Below are positions 24,074-32,970 of a stretch of DNA of 64,000 nt, one piece after another; the first letter of the stretch is position 1, and every line of letters starts with the position of its first letter. This stretch comes from Flavobacterium zhairuonense. Lineage in GTDB: Bacteria > Bacteroidota > Bacteroidia > Flavobacteriales > Flavobacteriaceae. The notes below the pieces were generated by a model. That model saw only the letters and a program-made list of their open reading frames with translations. It searched no databases and was not told the origin of the DNA. The stretch spans positions 659,308 to 723,307 of the forward strand of contig NZ_SJSY01000076.1 in NCBI RefSeq assembly GCF_004352915.1. The letters run 5' to 3'. Both the position numbers and the translations under genes were made by a program.

Positions 24074-24925
24074 TTGAATACAACTATATCAAATTCCGTA
24101 TTAACAGCTTCAATAAAACATGCTGGAGCCGAATTATTTTCATTAAAAGACAATCAAAACAAAGAATATATTTGGGAAGGGAATCCTGATTTCTGGGGAA
24201 AACATTCTCCTGTTCTTTTCCCGATTGTTGGCACGCTAAAAAACAATTCTTATTCTATTAATGGAAAAGAATATCAATTGCTAAGACATGGTTTTGCAAG
24301 AGATATGGAATTTAAGTTAATTGAAAAAACAGGAAACAGCGCGGTTTTTTCTTTAGAATCAAATGAAGAAACTCTAAAAAAATATCCTTTTGAATTTGAG
24401 TTGCAACTCATTTACACTTTAGAAAATACTTCTTTAAAAATAGAATATATCGTTATTAATAAAGGAGAAACTAAAATGCCTTTTTCTATTGGTGCACATC
24501 CTGCAATAGCACTTCCAGAGAATTTTGAAAATTATGCTTTCAAATTCGAAAAAGAAGAAACTCTGAAATTTAATCTTTTAGAGAATGATTTGATTTCTAA
24601 TAAAACCGAAATTTTAAAAACCACGAACAATCTAGTTCCTTTAAATTATAAACTTTTCGAAAATGACGCTCTTGTTTTTAAAGCATTGGAATCAAAATCA
24701 TTAACAATACTTGAAAATTCAAAACCATATGTTCAAGTTGATTTTGAAGATTTTCCAAGTTTAGGAATTTGGACTAAAAACCAAGCGCCATTTGTTTGCA
24801 TCGAACCTTGGTTTGGCTATTCAGATACAGCGAGCAATTCCGGAAATTTATTTGAAAAAGAAGGCATTATTACTTTAGAAATAGACCAGACTTTTCACTC
24901 TCAGTTCAGTATAAAAACTTTATAA
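24074..24925 (+). CDS. Aldose 1-epimerase family protein
   Basis: This 283-residue protein has the galactose-mutarotase-like beta-sandwich: KHAGAELFSLKDNQNKEYIW, the substrate region LFPIVGTLKNNSY, GFARDMEFKL, the His motif IGAHPAIALP, and the C-terminal VCIEPWFGYSDT, which carries the catalytic Glu. This fits the YeaD/LacX-type hexose-6-phosphate or aldose epimerase subgroup. It starts at TTG (24074): no ATG lies upstream in frame and the family N-terminus begins here. It is followed after one base by an acetyltransferase gene, so the two share an operon. The exact sugar is unknown. Confidence 0.87.
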   Translation: MNTTISNSVLTASIKHAGAELFSLKDNQNKEYIWEGNPDFWGKHSPVLFPIVGTLKNNSYSINGKEYQLLRHGFARDMEFKLIEKTGNSAVFSLESNEETLKKYPFEFELQLIYTLENTSLKIEYIVINKGETKMPFSIGAHPAIALPENFENYAFKFEKEETLKFNLLENDLISNKTEILKTTNNLVPLNYKLFENDALVFKALESKSLTILENSKPYVQVDFEDFPSLGIWTKNQAPFVCIEPWFGYSDTASNSGNLFEKEGIITLEIDQTFHSQFSIKTL

Positions 24926-24926
24926 A

Positions 24927-25475
24927 ATGCTAGATTTTAACTTTCATCCATTTCCAATAATAGAAACAGAACGTTTACTTTTAAGAAGAATCACGAATGA
25001 TGACGTCAATGAAGTTTTTGAATTACGTTCAAATCCTGAAACAATGAAATATATTCCACGTCCGTTAGTAAAAACCAACGACGATGCTTTGGAGCATATT
25101 GCAATGATTGATGAGAAAATCGAAACTAATGTTGGAATCAATTGGGGAATTACATTAAAAGGCAACTCAAGACTTTTAGGTATTATTGGCTATTACAGAA
25201 TGCAACCCGAAAATTACCGCGCCGAAATAGGCTACATACTTTTGCCCGAATTTCATGGAAAAGGAATCATCCCTGAAGCTGTAAATCGATTAATAGCTTT
25301 TGGTTTTAATGATATGAAACTGCATTCAATTGAGGCCGTTATAGATCCTGAAAATCTAGCTTCAGAAAAAGTATTGCAAAAATGTGGTTTCGTAAAAGAA
25401 GCGCATTTCAAAGAATCTGATTTTTATGAAGGACGCTTTTTAGATAAGGTAATATACTCATTATTAAAAAAATAG
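24927..25475 (+). CDS. GNAT acetyltransferase, RimJ/RimL type
   Basis: This 182-residue protein begins with the RimJ-type ETERLLLRRITNDDVNEVFE and has EIGYILLPEFHGKGIIPEAV, the acetyl-CoA binding loop, then DPENLASEKVLQKCGFVKE. Members acetylate ribosomal protein N-termini, amino acids or antibiotics; the substrate here cannot be told. It directly follows the epimerase gene. Confidence 0.88.
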   Translation: MLDFNFHPFPIIETERLLLRRITNDDVNEVFELRSNPETMKYIPRPLVKTNDDALEHIAMIDEKIETNVGINWGITLKGNSRLLGIIGYYRMQPENYRAEIGYILLPEFHGKGIIPEAVNRLIAFGFNDMKLHSIEAVIDPENLASEKVLQKCGFVKEAHFKESDFYEGRFLDKVIYSLLKK

Positions 25476-25526
25476 ATATTTGTTAATTACTGACAAAAAA
25501 TCAACATTTGTTAAAACAAATATTAT

Positions 25527-25559
25527 TTGAGCAAAAAGTACGTTTATATGTTATATTTG
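25527..25559 (+). promoter_or_regulatory. Promoter of the DUF3575 gene
   Basis: TTG (25527-25529), a 22-base spacer and TATATTTG (25552-25559) match the Bacteroidota consensus. The start would be near 25566, about 40 bases before the ATG. Confidence 0.6.
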
Positions 25560-25605
25560 CACGCGAAATAAGACATTTACCACTATTTCGTTCAAAAACA
25601 TCTTT

Positions 25606-26166
25606 ATGAAAAAAATATTTTTATTAGCCATTATCTTTATTTCAGTTCAATCACAAAGTCAAACTTTTATTAAATTCAATGGAGCTACAGCACTTTTAGC
25701 AGTTCCAAATGTTGGTATTGAAACTAGCATCGGAGAAAAAACAACTTTTAGTTTTGATGTTTTGGCTTCGTTCTGGAAGTCATTCAACGGTCACAGTCCT
25801 ATGGAACTTTATACTTTTACCCCTGAAGTTCGCTATCATTTTAAAGAAAAATACAATGGATTTTATGTTGGAGGTCATGCAGGACCAGATATTTACAGAA
25901 TTCAAAAATGGAATTATTGGGATACTAATCAATACGAAAAAGGTTTTGGTTACCGTCTGGGAGTTACTGTAGGATATAATATTAAATTAAATGACAAATT
26001 TTTATTAGATATTTTTGCTGGAGGTGGATGGCATCAAGGTTTTTACAAAGGATTATACAACGATGGAACTCCAGGAAGATATCCCAGAGACACAGCTAAA
26101 GACTATAACAAAAGTGGTGAATGGTTACCATACCGTGGCGGAGTTATGATTTCTTACAAATTATAG
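25606..26166 (+). CDS. DUF3575-like outer-membrane beta-barrel protein
   Basis: This 186-residue protein has a signal peptide (MKKIFLLAIIFISVQSQSQ), then short alternating strands: PNVGIETSIGEKTTFSFDVL, TFTPEVRYHF, GFYVGGHAG and YRLGVTVGYNIKL, ending in aromatic-terminal strands (RGGVMISYKL). This is the layout of the DUF3575 small barrels of Bacteroidota, which are outer-membrane proteins of unknown role. It is a single gene and ends two bases before the convergent VF530 gene. Confidence 0.78.
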   Translation: MKKIFLLAIIFISVQSQSQTFIKFNGATALLAVPNVGIETSIGEKTTFSFDVLASFWKSFNGHSPMELYTFTPEVRYHFKEKYNGFYVGGHAGPDIYRIQKWNYWDTNQYEKGFGYRLGVTVGYNIKLNDKFLLDIFAGGGWHQGFYKGLYNDGTPGRYPRDTAKDYNKSGEWLPYRGGVMISYKL

Positions 26167-26167
26167 A

Positions 26168-26398
26168 TTATCTGTTTCCAAACTTAGACAACGATTTCAA
26201 ATATAGATCTTCCACTTTTTTGCGAGCCCAATCTGTTTTTCTTAAAAAAGTAAGCGATGATTTTATACTCGGATTTGAATTAAAACATTTGATAGGTATT
26301 AATTCCCCGAGAGTATCAAAACCATAATAATCGACCAAAGTTTCGACAATTTTTTGAAGCGTAATTCCGTGTAAAGGATCTTTTGATTTATTTTCCAT
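26168..26398 (-). CDS. VF530 family DNA-binding protein
   Basis: This small protein has 76 residues from ATG 26398 (MENKSKDPLHGITLQKIVET). The frame opens at 26500, but the extra residues cover a terminator hairpin and are not family-like. The hallmark motifs DPLHGITLQKI, CFNSNPSIKSSLTFLRKTDW and ARKKVEDLYL are near-complete matches to the VF530/DUF2132 family, named after a Vibrio fischeri structure and suspected to bind DNA. Function otherwise unknown. The call is firm from motif pattern. Confidence 0.88.
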   Translation of the reverse strand: MENKSKDPLHGITLQKIVETLVDYYGFDTLGELIPIKCFNSNPSIKSSLTFLRKTDWARKKVEDLYLKSLSKFGNR

Positions 26399-26425
26399 TT
26401 TATGCTTTTTTTTTAAAATTATATC

Positions 26426-26463
26426 AAAAAGACCGTACTCTAAGAAAGTACGGTCTTTTTTTT
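26426..26463 (-). terminator. Terminator after the outer-membrane protein
   Basis: GACCGTAC/GTACGGTC with a 9-base loop is flanked by A and T runs. It lies just after the stop of the minus-strand gene at 26509 and before the VF530 start. Confidence 0.85.
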
Positions 26464-26508
26464 GTAAAATTACTAAAAGAATTTCACGATATTCAAACAA
26501 AGAATAAA

Positions 26509-27165
26509 TTAGAATATAAATTTGAATCCTACAGAAATTGGGGTTGTTAAGTTAGGAGCGCTTCCGCCTAATGCTGTATTGTAATAAGAATCAACATTAG
26601 CTACATGAGCTAATCCAAAATTTGTAACTGTTGTTTTTTCTCCATTCTCTGGCTTTAGAGTTGTAGAAGTAAAGTTTGCTAAATCATAAGAGAACTCTAC
26701 AGAGAAATTCTTTGTTACAAAATAATCAAAGCCACCAGAGACAGACAAGCCAACTTGATTTACTTTTAAGTTGCTTTCTTTTTCCTTTCCCGTAATAACT
26801 GGTATTGCCGCTTGTCCAAAGAAATATAAAGAACCAGCTACATTCCAATATTTTCTTGCCAATGGCTGAATAACAATTAAATCTGTGTTTCCTAATGTTT
26901 TAAGATCTGGACTAACTTTATCATAACCTTCTGATTTAATGTTAATATAGCCTATTCCCGCACCTACTGCTACAGAAGGTGTAATAAATGTTCCCACAAT
27001 TGGAAGCACCGAAAGATTAGTAGCTTTTACTTCTCCAGTCTTAGACTGCTGATAACCGAATTGAGAAGTTGCGAACCAAGCCCCTTTTAATCCTTGACCA
27101 GAATCTTGAGCTTGAACAACAAAACCAATAAATACAATACCGACTAGTGTAAAAATCTTTTTCAT
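26509..27165 (-). CDS. Outer-membrane beta-barrel protein
   Basis: This 218-residue protein has a signal peptide (MKKIFTLVGIVFIGFVVQAQ) and about ten amphipathic strands (GAWFATSQFGYQQS, AVGAGIGYINI, LYFFGQAAIPV, SVSGGFDYFV, FSVEFSYDLA), ending in a Phe-terminated strand (PISVGFKFIF), as outer-membrane barrels do. It is of the OmpW/opacity-like size class. The ligand and role are unknown. Confidence 0.78.
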   Translation of the reverse strand: MKKIFTLVGIVFIGFVVQAQDSGQGLKGAWFATSQFGYQQSKTGEVKATNLSVLPIVGTFITPSVAVGAGIGYINIKSEGYDKVSPDLKTLGNTDLIVIQPLARKYWNVAGSLYFFGQAAIPVITGKEKESNLKVNQVGLSVSGGFDYFVTKNFSVEFSYDLANFTSTTLKPENGEKTTVTNFGLAHVANVDSYYNTALGGSAPNLTTPISVGFKFIF

Positions 27166-27291
27166 TTTGAGTTTGTTTTAAATTATTGAACAAACTTAAC
27201 CGTAAGCTTTTTCCTTAATACTGACTAAAATCATAGATTAAAAAAAATCTTTAATTATCTTATAGCGCATCAAAATTTTTGAATTTTGTTT

Positions 27292-27299
27292 TACATTTG
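27292..27299 (+). promoter_or_regulatory. smpB: -7 element of smpB
   Basis: TACATTTG matches TAnnTTTG and ends five bases before the smpB ATG at 27305, so the transcript could start at or near the start codon. No TTG lies at the usual -33 distance. Confidence 0.4.
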
Positions 27300-27304
27300 C
27301 AGTT

Positions 27305-27760
27305 ATGATAAAATCAGTTAACATACTAAACAAAAGAGCCCGATTTGATTATGAAATAATCGATACCTATACCGCCGGAATTGTTTTGGCTGGTACAGAA
27401 ATCAAATCAATACGTTTAGGCAAAGCAAATATTACAGAAAGTTTTTGCGAATTCAGCGGCATGGAACTTTTTGCGATCAATACTTATATTGAAGAATATT
27501 CTTTTGGAAATCAATTCAATCACAAATCAAGAAGTGAGCGAAAATTACTTCTCAATAAAAAAGAATTAAAAACGCTTCATAAAAGTGTTCAGGCAAAAGG
27601 ACTTACTATTGTACCATTAAAATTGTTTACCAACGAAAAAGGATTGGCAAAATTGCAAATAGGTCTTTGCAAAGGGAAGAAAAATTACGACAAACGTGAA
27701 TCTCTAAAAGAACAAGACACAAAACGCGATTTAGACAGAATCAAAAAAGCATACAACTAA
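27305..27760 (+). CDS. smpB: SsrA-binding protein SmpB
   Basis: This 151-residue partner of tmRNA in trans-translation rescues ribosomes stalled on broken mRNA. The core motifs are NKRARFDYEIIDTYTAGIVL, GTEIKSIRLGKANITESF, NQFNHKSRSERKLLLNKKE and the C-terminal tail KKNYDKRESLKEQDTKRDLD, which enters the empty mRNA channel. The length is normal. The tmRNA gene itself (ssrA) is not visible in the window. The -7 box lies so close that the mRNA may be nearly leaderless. Confidence 0.97.
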   Translation: MIKSVNILNKRARFDYEIIDTYTAGIVLAGTEIKSIRLGKANITESFCEFSGMELFAINTYIEEYSFGNQFNHKSRSERKLLLNKKELKTLHKSVQAKGLTIVPLKLFTNEKGLAKLQIGLCKGKKNYDKRESLKEQDTKRDLDRIKKAYN

Positions 27761-27840
27761 CGCTTCTTTAATTTTCTCAAAATGATGCTTTTATAAATAT
27801 TTTATCGTTATTTTTACTACAAACAATATAACCGTAAAAT

Positions 27841-28479
27841 ATGAAAAAGTATCTACTTATGTTAACCGCCGTGCTGTCTCTCTCAGGTTGTGGCAGCAAT
27901 ACTTCGATCGTAAATAGCTGGAGAGACCCAGATGTAACCGTTGCACAGGAGCAATTTAAGAAAGTTTTAGTCGTTGCTTTGGTCAAAGATGAAGCTTCCA
28001 GAAGAATTACTGAAAACAGAATTGCATCAACAAATCCTGTTTTTAAAACTTCATATCAATATTTAAATGCAACTTCAGAATTAACAAAGGAGCAAAAATT
28101 AAAAATATTGCAAGATGAAAATTTTGATGGAGTCGTTACAATGCGTCTAGTCAGCAAAGAAAAAGAAGTTAATTATGTCCCTGGAACTTACACAGGAATG
28201 TATTATGGAGGATTTGACGGAATGTACACCGGAGTTTACGGATATGGCTTTGGTAATTGGTACGGAATGTATTCACCAAATTTCTACGATCCAGGATATT
28301 ATCAAGAAACTACCTCTTACATGGTTGAAACCAATATTTTCTCATTAAAACAGAATAAATTAATTTGGACTGGAACTACTGAATCACAATATGCAACAGA
28401 TTTAGGTCAAACGATAGATGCTATTATGCAGGCTGTTGTAAAAGAAATGAGAAAGGATGGCTCTCTGCCTCCAAAATAA
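27841..28479 (+). CDS. Lipoprotein, function unknown
   Basis: This 212-residue protein has a signal sequence with lipobox LSGC (MKKYLLMLTAVLSLSGCGSN), then TSIVNSWRDPDVTVAQEQFK and a Rossmann-like KKVLVVALVKDEASRRITEN. A Gly/Tyr-rich stretch runs from about residue 115 to 155 (MYYGGFDGMYTGVYGYGFGN), followed by a C-terminal region with IWTGTTESQ and AVVKEMRKDGSLP. The pattern resembles DUF4136-type lipoproteins, in which NSW..P opens the domain. The Gly/Tyr insert is unusual. It is a single gene with a terminator. Confidence 0.75.
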   Translation: MKKYLLMLTAVLSLSGCGSNTSIVNSWRDPDVTVAQEQFKKVLVVALVKDEASRRITENRIASTNPVFKTSYQYLNATSELTKEQKLKILQDENFDGVVTMRLVSKEKEVNYVPGTYTGMYYGGFDGMYTGVYGYGFGNWYGMYSPNFYDPGYYQETTSYMVETNIFSLKQNKLIWTGTTESQYATDLGQTIDAIMQAVVKEMRKDGSLPPK

Positions 28480-28485
28480 TATATC

Positions 28486-28516
28486 AAAAAGCAGCATATT
28501 AAAATGCTGCTTTTAT
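28486..28516 (+). terminator. Terminator after the lipoprotein gene
   Basis: GCAGCAT/ATGCTGC with loop ATTAAA, preceded by five A and followed by TTTTATTTTA. Confidence 0.85.
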
Positions 28517-28564
28517 TTTATTCGGAAAATTGACTAAATTTGTCAAGACTAAATTTTTCATAAA

Positions 28565-29614
28565 ATGAAATCTCTTTTAAAAAATGCTAGAGAAAAGAAA
28601 GGCTTAAAAACACGCGAATTAGCGCAGCTTGCTGGAATTGACCAAGCCTTAATAAGTAAATTTGAATCGGGGACAAGAAAACCTACCAAAGATCAAATAA
28701 TTAAGCTTTCTCAGCTTTTAGAAATTGATTATGAAACTTTAATGATTGCCTGGCTTAAAGAAAAGATTCTTTATGAAATTGGTGATGATGATCTTGCTCT
28801 AAAGGCGCTAAAAGTTGCTGAAGATGAAATTAAATACAATAAAACAGTTTCGAATCTTAAACTATCAACTTCACTAGAAAAAATTCTCAAAGAAATTGAT
28901 GCTTTAAAAGAAAAACTAGATTCTTATCGCCAGTACGACAGTTTTAAAATAAAACAGGCTCTGGAATTAGAATATACCTTTGAAAGCAACAGAATTGAAG
29001 GAAATACCATGACGCTTCGTGAAACGGATATGGTTATCAACGAAGGTCTGACAATTTCTGGAAAAAGTATGCGCGAACATCTTGAAGCCATTAATCATCA
29101 GGAAGCTATTGGCTTTATAAAAGAGTTAATGAGCAAAAGCAATTCTTTAAACGAACGTGATCTTTTATCCATACATAATTTAATCTTACGTGGCATAATT
29201 CCGGAAGATGCTGGACGTTACAGAAAAGTTCAAGTTATGATTCAAGGAAACAGTCACATGCCCCCTCAACCTTTAATGGTTCCACAAGAAATGGAAGAAT
29301 ATTTTACTTGGTATGAAATCAATAAAAATAAATTACATCCCATTATTCTTGCTGCTGAAATGCATGAAAAATTAGTTACAATTCATCCATTTATTGACGG
29401 AAACGGAAGAACTTCACGATTGATAATGAACTTAATACTAATGCAAAAAGGTTATCCAATAGCCAATATTAAAGGGGATTACGAAACTCGAATGCAATAT
29501 TACCAATCTTTAGAAATTGCTCAAACCAAAAAAGACAAAGAAGACTTTTTTCTCTTTATAGCCCAAAAAGAGAAAGAAAGCTTAGAAAGATATATTTCAA
29601 TTCTTACGCAATAA
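28565..29614 (+). CDS. Fic-domain protein with N-terminal HTH
   Basis: This 349-residue protein has three parts. Residues 1-60 are an XRE-type helix-turn-helix (LKTRELAQLAGIDQALISKF). A helical linker (about 85-125) follows. The Fic core has the full catalytic motif HPFIDGNGRTSR at 274-285, with the catalytic His274. The inhibitory motif SNRIEG (141-146, SxxxEG) sits before the Fic core, which makes it a class II Fic, self-inhibited by Glu145. Fic enzymes move AMP or other groups from nucleotides onto Ser, Thr or Tyr of target proteins. The HTH suggests DNA binding or self-regulation. No separate antitoxin gene lies beside it, as expected with a built-in inhibitor. The target is unknown. Confidence 0.9.
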   Translation: MKSLLKNAREKKGLKTRELAQLAGIDQALISKFESGTRKPTKDQIIKLSQLLEIDYETLMIAWLKEKILYEIGDDDLALKALKVAEDEIKYNKTVSNLKLSTSLEKILKEIDALKEKLDSYRQYDSFKIKQALELEYTFESNRIEGNTMTLRETDMVINEGLTISGKSMREHLEAINHQEAIGFIKELMSKSNSLNERDLLSIHNLILRGIIPEDAGRYRKVQVMIQGNSHMPPQPLMVPQEMEEYFTWYEINKNKLHPIILAAEMHEKLVTIHPFIDGNGRTSRLIMNLILMQKGYPIANIKGDYETRMQYYQSLEIAQTKKDKEDFFLFIAQKEKESLERYISILTQ

Positions 29615-29645
29615 AAAAGCCCGTTCAAACGGGCTTTTCTTTTTA
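29613..29645. terminator. Bidirectional terminator
   Basis: GCCCG/CGGGC with loop TTCAAA, flanked by six A and a T-rich tail, lies between the convergent fic and pcm genes. Confidence 0.88.
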
Positions 29646-30284
29646 ATTTTTATCTTCTAATAGAGGAACAAATCTAAATTCTCCAAACTCATGTTTTTCA
29701 AATTGAGTTTCGTTTTTCCTAATTAATAAAGTCATAATCTGAACATCTTCTCCTAACGGAATAACCAATCTTCCTCCTATTTTAAGCTGAGCCATTAAAG
29801 GCTGTGGAATAAACGGTGCACCTGCAGTAACTATAATACTGTCAAATGGCGCAAAATTTGGTAATCCTTTATATCCATCTCCAAAAGTAACATGTTTTGG
29901 ACGAATATTTAACTTCGGAAATAAATTAGATGTCGTTTTAAACAACTCACTTTGTCTCTCTACTGTATATACTTTAGCTCCGAGCATAAACAAAACAGCA
30001 GTCTGGTAACCAGAACCAGTTCCGATTTCAAGAATTTTGTGATCTCTCTTTACTTCTAATAACTGTGACTGAAAAGCAACTGTGTATGGTTGCGAAATAG
30101 TCTGCCCAGCTCCAATAGGAAAAGCCTTATCTTGATAAGCATAATCTTCAAAACTTGAATTCAAAAAAAGGTGTCTCGGGATTTTTTTTATCGCATCCAA
30201 AACCGCTCTATCAGTAATTCCTTTTTGCTCTAAAGTGCTTACTAATTGATTGCGAAGTCCTTGATGTTTGGCAGTATCTTTCAA
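29643..30284 (-). CDS. pcm: Protein-L-isoaspartate O-methyltransferase
   Basis: This 213-residue enzyme methylates isoaspartyl residues in damaged proteins using S-adenosylmethionine. It has FPIGAGQTISQPYTVA (substrate site), the SAM motifs ILEIGTGSGYQTAVLFML and VYTVERQSELF, and FDSIIVTAGAPFIPQPL. The start is TTG at 30284: an in-frame stop lies just upstream and no ATG is available. The length is close to E. coli Pcm (208). Confidence 0.95.
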   Translation of the reverse strand: MKDTAKHQGLRNQLVSTLEQKGITDRAVLDAIKKIPRHLFLNSSFEDYAYQDKAFPIGAGQTISQPYTVAFQSQLLEVKRDHKILEIGTGSGYQTAVLFMLGAKVYTVERQSELFKTTSNLFPKLNIRPKHVTFGDGYKGLPNFAPFDSIIVTAGAPFIPQPLMAQLKIGGRLVIPLGEDVQIMTLLIRKNETQFEKHEFGEFRFVPLLEDKN

Positions 30285-30495
30285 AATTGGTAGGTTTTAT
30301 TTTCGCAAAAATAAGAAACAAAACAGGATTTCAAATATTGATTTTTAAATAATAAATTAATACGGTCGAAAGTCAAAAGTCGAAAGTCAAAAGTGACAGC
30401 AAATAATTTACAATTCACAATTCATAACTCACAATTAGATGAATTCATTTTCACGTTAAACAAATAAATTATATTTTTGTTTAAAATACATTCTC

Positions 30496-31461
30496 ATGTT
30501 AAAAGTAGGAGTTTTAGGTGCTGGTCATCTTGGTAAAATACATTTACGCTTATTACAACAATCTGACAAATACGAATTAGTTGGATTTTACGACGAAAAT
30601 CAAGAAAATGCCGAAAGAATCTCAAAAGAGTTTGGCTATAAAAATTTCAGCACAATTGCAAAACTTATTCACGCTGTCGACGTGATTGACATTGTCACTC
30701 CTACGCTTTCGCACTACAAATGCGCTAAAGTTGCCATCAAATCAGGAAAACATATCTTTATTGAAAAACCAATTGCCAATACAGTTGAAGAAGCTGAAGA
30801 AATTATTGCTTTAGCAAAAGAATACAATGTAAAAGGACAAGTTGGTCACGTAGAGCGTTTTAATCCCGCTTTTATTGCTACAAAAAACATGATCGAAAAT
30901 CCGATGTTTATAGAAACGCATCGTTTGGCAGAGTTTAATCCGCGTGGTACAGACGTTCCTGTCGTTTTAGATTTAATGATTCATGATATTGATGCTATTT
31001 TAAGTGTTGTTAATTCAAAAGTAAAAGATATTCACGCCAGCGGTGTATCGGTAATTAGTGATACACCAGATATTGCCAATGCTAGAATCGAATTCGAAAA
31101 TGGCTGTGTAGCAAACTTAACAGCAAGCCGAATTTCAATGAAGAACATGCGTAAATCACGTTTCTTTCAAAAAGATGCTTACATTTCTGTTGACTTTTTA
31201 GAGAAAAAATGTGAAGTGGTTCGTATGAAAGACGCTCCAGAAGTTCCTGGAGATTTTGATATGATTCTTCAAAATGCCGAAGGAGTTAAAAAACAAATTT
31301 ATTTCACAAATCCTGATGTAGAGCACAACAATGCAATTTTAGACGAGTTAAATTCATTTGCAGATGCCATTAACAATGATACAACTCCAGTTGTAACACT
31401 TGAACAGGCAACTGACGCATTACGCGTGGCTTATCAAATTATTGATTGTTTCAATAAATAG
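30496..31461 (+). CDS. Gfo/Idh/MocA family oxidoreductase
   Basis: This 321-residue NAD(P)-dependent dehydrogenase has the Rossmann start LKVGVLGAGHLGKIHLRLL, the family motif HIFIEKPIANTVEEAEEII with the catalytic Lys of EKP, VGHVERFNPAF, and LMIHDIDAILSVV. Members oxidise or reduce sugars and related compounds. The VGHVERFNP and H-D-I-D pattern is shared with UDP-N-acetylglucosamine 3-dehydrogenase-like members, but the substrate is not settled. A -7 box TATTTTTG lies at 30472-30479. Confidence 0.9.
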   Translation: MLKVGVLGAGHLGKIHLRLLQQSDKYELVGFYDENQENAERISKEFGYKNFSTIAKLIHAVDVIDIVTPTLSHYKCAKVAIKSGKHIFIEKPIANTVEEAEEIIALAKEYNVKGQVGHVERFNPAFIATKNMIENPMFIETHRLAEFNPRGTDVPVVLDLMIHDIDAILSVVNSKVKDIHASGVSVISDTPDIANARIEFENGCVANLTASRISMKNMRKSRFFQKDAYISVDFLEKKCEVVRMKDAPEVPGDFDMILQNAEGVKKQIYFTNPDVEHNNAILDELNSFADAINNDTTPVVTLEQATDALRVAYQIIDCFNK

Positions 31462-31484
31462 TTAAAAAAGTAAATCAAAATAAA

Positions 31485-31524
31485 TAGCCACGAGTTCACG
31501 AATTATTTGGTGAATTCGTGGCTA
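31485..31524. repeat. Hairpin repeat (GCCACGA...TCGTGGC)
   Basis: TAGCCACGAGTTCAC and GTGAATTCGTGGCTA match as inverted arms except for one base, with a 10-base loop. The same sequence family appears in decayed form in the argE-argB spacer (12832-12961). Confidence 0.8.
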
Positions 31525-31550
31525 AATCATAAAAAAATATCTAGCATAAA

Positions 31551-32438
31551 ATGAAAACAATAGCTGTAATTGGAGCAGGAACAATGGGTAACGGAATTGC
31601 TCATACTTTTGCGCAAAGCGGATTTACCGTAAAATTAATCGATGTTTCTGAAAAATCATTAGATAAAGGAATGGCAACTATTGCTGCCAACTTAGACCGT
31701 ATGTTGTCTAAAGGAACAATCACTCAGGAAGACGTAGCTAAAACAATCACCAATATCATCACTTATACAGATATTAAAGACGGAGTTGTTGGAGCTGATT
31801 TAGTAGTTGAAGCAGCTACTGAAAACGTTGAATTAAAACTGAACATTTTCAAGCAATTAAACGAATATTGCTCTCACAATACGATTTTAGCAACCAATAC
31901 TTCTTCAATTTCAATTACACAAATTGGAGCTGTTGTAGCACATCCAGAACGTGTAATCGGAATGCATTTTATGAATCCGGTGCCTATTATGAAATTGGTT
32001 GAAATCATTCGCGGATACAACACAAGCGATGAAGTAACTAAAATCATCATGACTTTATCTGAAAAATTAGGTAAAGTTCCTGTTGAAGTAAACGATTATC
32101 CAGGTTTTGTGGCAAACAGAATTTTAATGCCAATGCTAAACGAAGCAATTGAAACGTTGTACAATGGTGTTGCTGGAGTTTATGAAATTGACACTGTAAT
32201 GAAATTAGGAATGGGACACCCAATGGGACCTCTTCAATTAGCTGATTTTATTGGCCTTGATGTTTGTCTTGCAATTCTAAATGTAATGTACGATGGGTTC
32301 AAAAACCCAAAATACGCTCCTTGCCCACTTTTAGTAAATATGGTTAGAGCCGGAAAACTGGGAGTTAAATCTGGAGAAGGTTTTTACGATTATAGCGAAA
32401 GCAAAAAAGCAGAGAAAATCTCTAAGCAGTTTGTTTAA
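31551..32438 (+). CDS. 3-hydroxybutyryl-CoA dehydrogenase
   Basis: This 295-residue protein has the NAD-binding start IAVIGAGTMGNGIAHTFAQS, the signature region NTSSISITQIGAVVAHPERV, GMHFMNPVPIMKLVEII, with the catalytic His of GMHF and its partner Glu in EIIRG, and VPVEVNDYPGFVANRI. A compact single-domain-pair enzyme of this size is typical of Hbd/PaaH types that interconvert 3-hydroxyacyl-CoA and 3-oxoacyl-CoA. It stands between a Gfo/Idh oxidoreductase and a small membrane protein, with no other beta-oxidation gene adjacent. Confidence 0.92.
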   Translation: MKTIAVIGAGTMGNGIAHTFAQSGFTVKLIDVSEKSLDKGMATIAANLDRMLSKGTITQEDVAKTITNIITYTDIKDGVVGADLVVEAATENVELKLNIFKQLNEYCSHNTILATNTSSISITQIGAVVAHPERVIGMHFMNPVPIMKLVEIIRGYNTSDEVTKIIMTLSEKLGKVPVEVNDYPGFVANRILMPMLNEAIETLYNGVAGVYEIDTVMKLGMGHPMGPLQLADFIGLDVCLAILNVMYDGFKNPKYAPCPLLVNMVRAGKLGVKSGEGFYDYSESKKAEKISKQFV

Positions 32439-32451
32439 TTTTTATTGATTT

Positions 32452-32970
32452 ATGACAGAATTCAGAGGCGAGTATAAAAATTTTTGGCAACGTTTTTTTA
32501 CGCTAAGAAATTTAGACTTTTTTATAAACTGTTTTGTTGCTACGTCCTTAATTGTCATTTTTAACCTTGAGAAAATTTATACCATCATAATCGGATCGAT
32601 ACTTTTGGTAATTAGCGTATATTTTACTATTTACAAGAGCAGAAACAATATTCATTTAATAACCTTTGAAGAAAACACTATTGTTTTATTTGGTGAAACA
32701 TTCAACACTCAATGGAAAAAAACATTAGATATAAAAAAAACAGATATAGAACTAAAATGTATTGCATCCCGGCAAGTTTGTGGGACAATATTTTATTTTA
32801 CATTAAAAAACAGTAAGAACAGTTACAATGTAAATTTATTTAATACATATTCAGACGAAGAAATAATACAGATGTTTACTGAATTCAAAAATAACAAGAA
32901 GGAAAAGATTATAATTGACGAAAAGTTAGACATAATGAGAATTCAGAAAAAAATAGAAAAATGTCAATAG
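32452..32970 (+). CDS. Small membrane protein, unknown function
   Basis: This 172-residue protein has an N-terminal amphipathic part (GEYKNFWQRFFTLRNLDFF), two closely spaced membrane helices (about 22-40 and 43-60), and a soluble C-terminal domain of about 110 residues with PH-like alternation (NNIHLITFEENTIVLFGETF). The tail is Lys-rich. It overlaps yggS by ten bases and so is co-translated. I recognise no family. Confidence 0.6.
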   Translation: MTEFRGEYKNFWQRFFTLRNLDFFINCFVATSLIVIFNLEKIYTIIIGSILLVISVYFTIYKSRNNIHLITFEENTIVLFGETFNTQWKKTLDIKKTDIELKCIASRQVCGTIFYFTLKNSKNSYNVNLFNTYSDEEIIQMFTEFKNNKKEKIIIDEKLDIMRIQKKIEKCQ

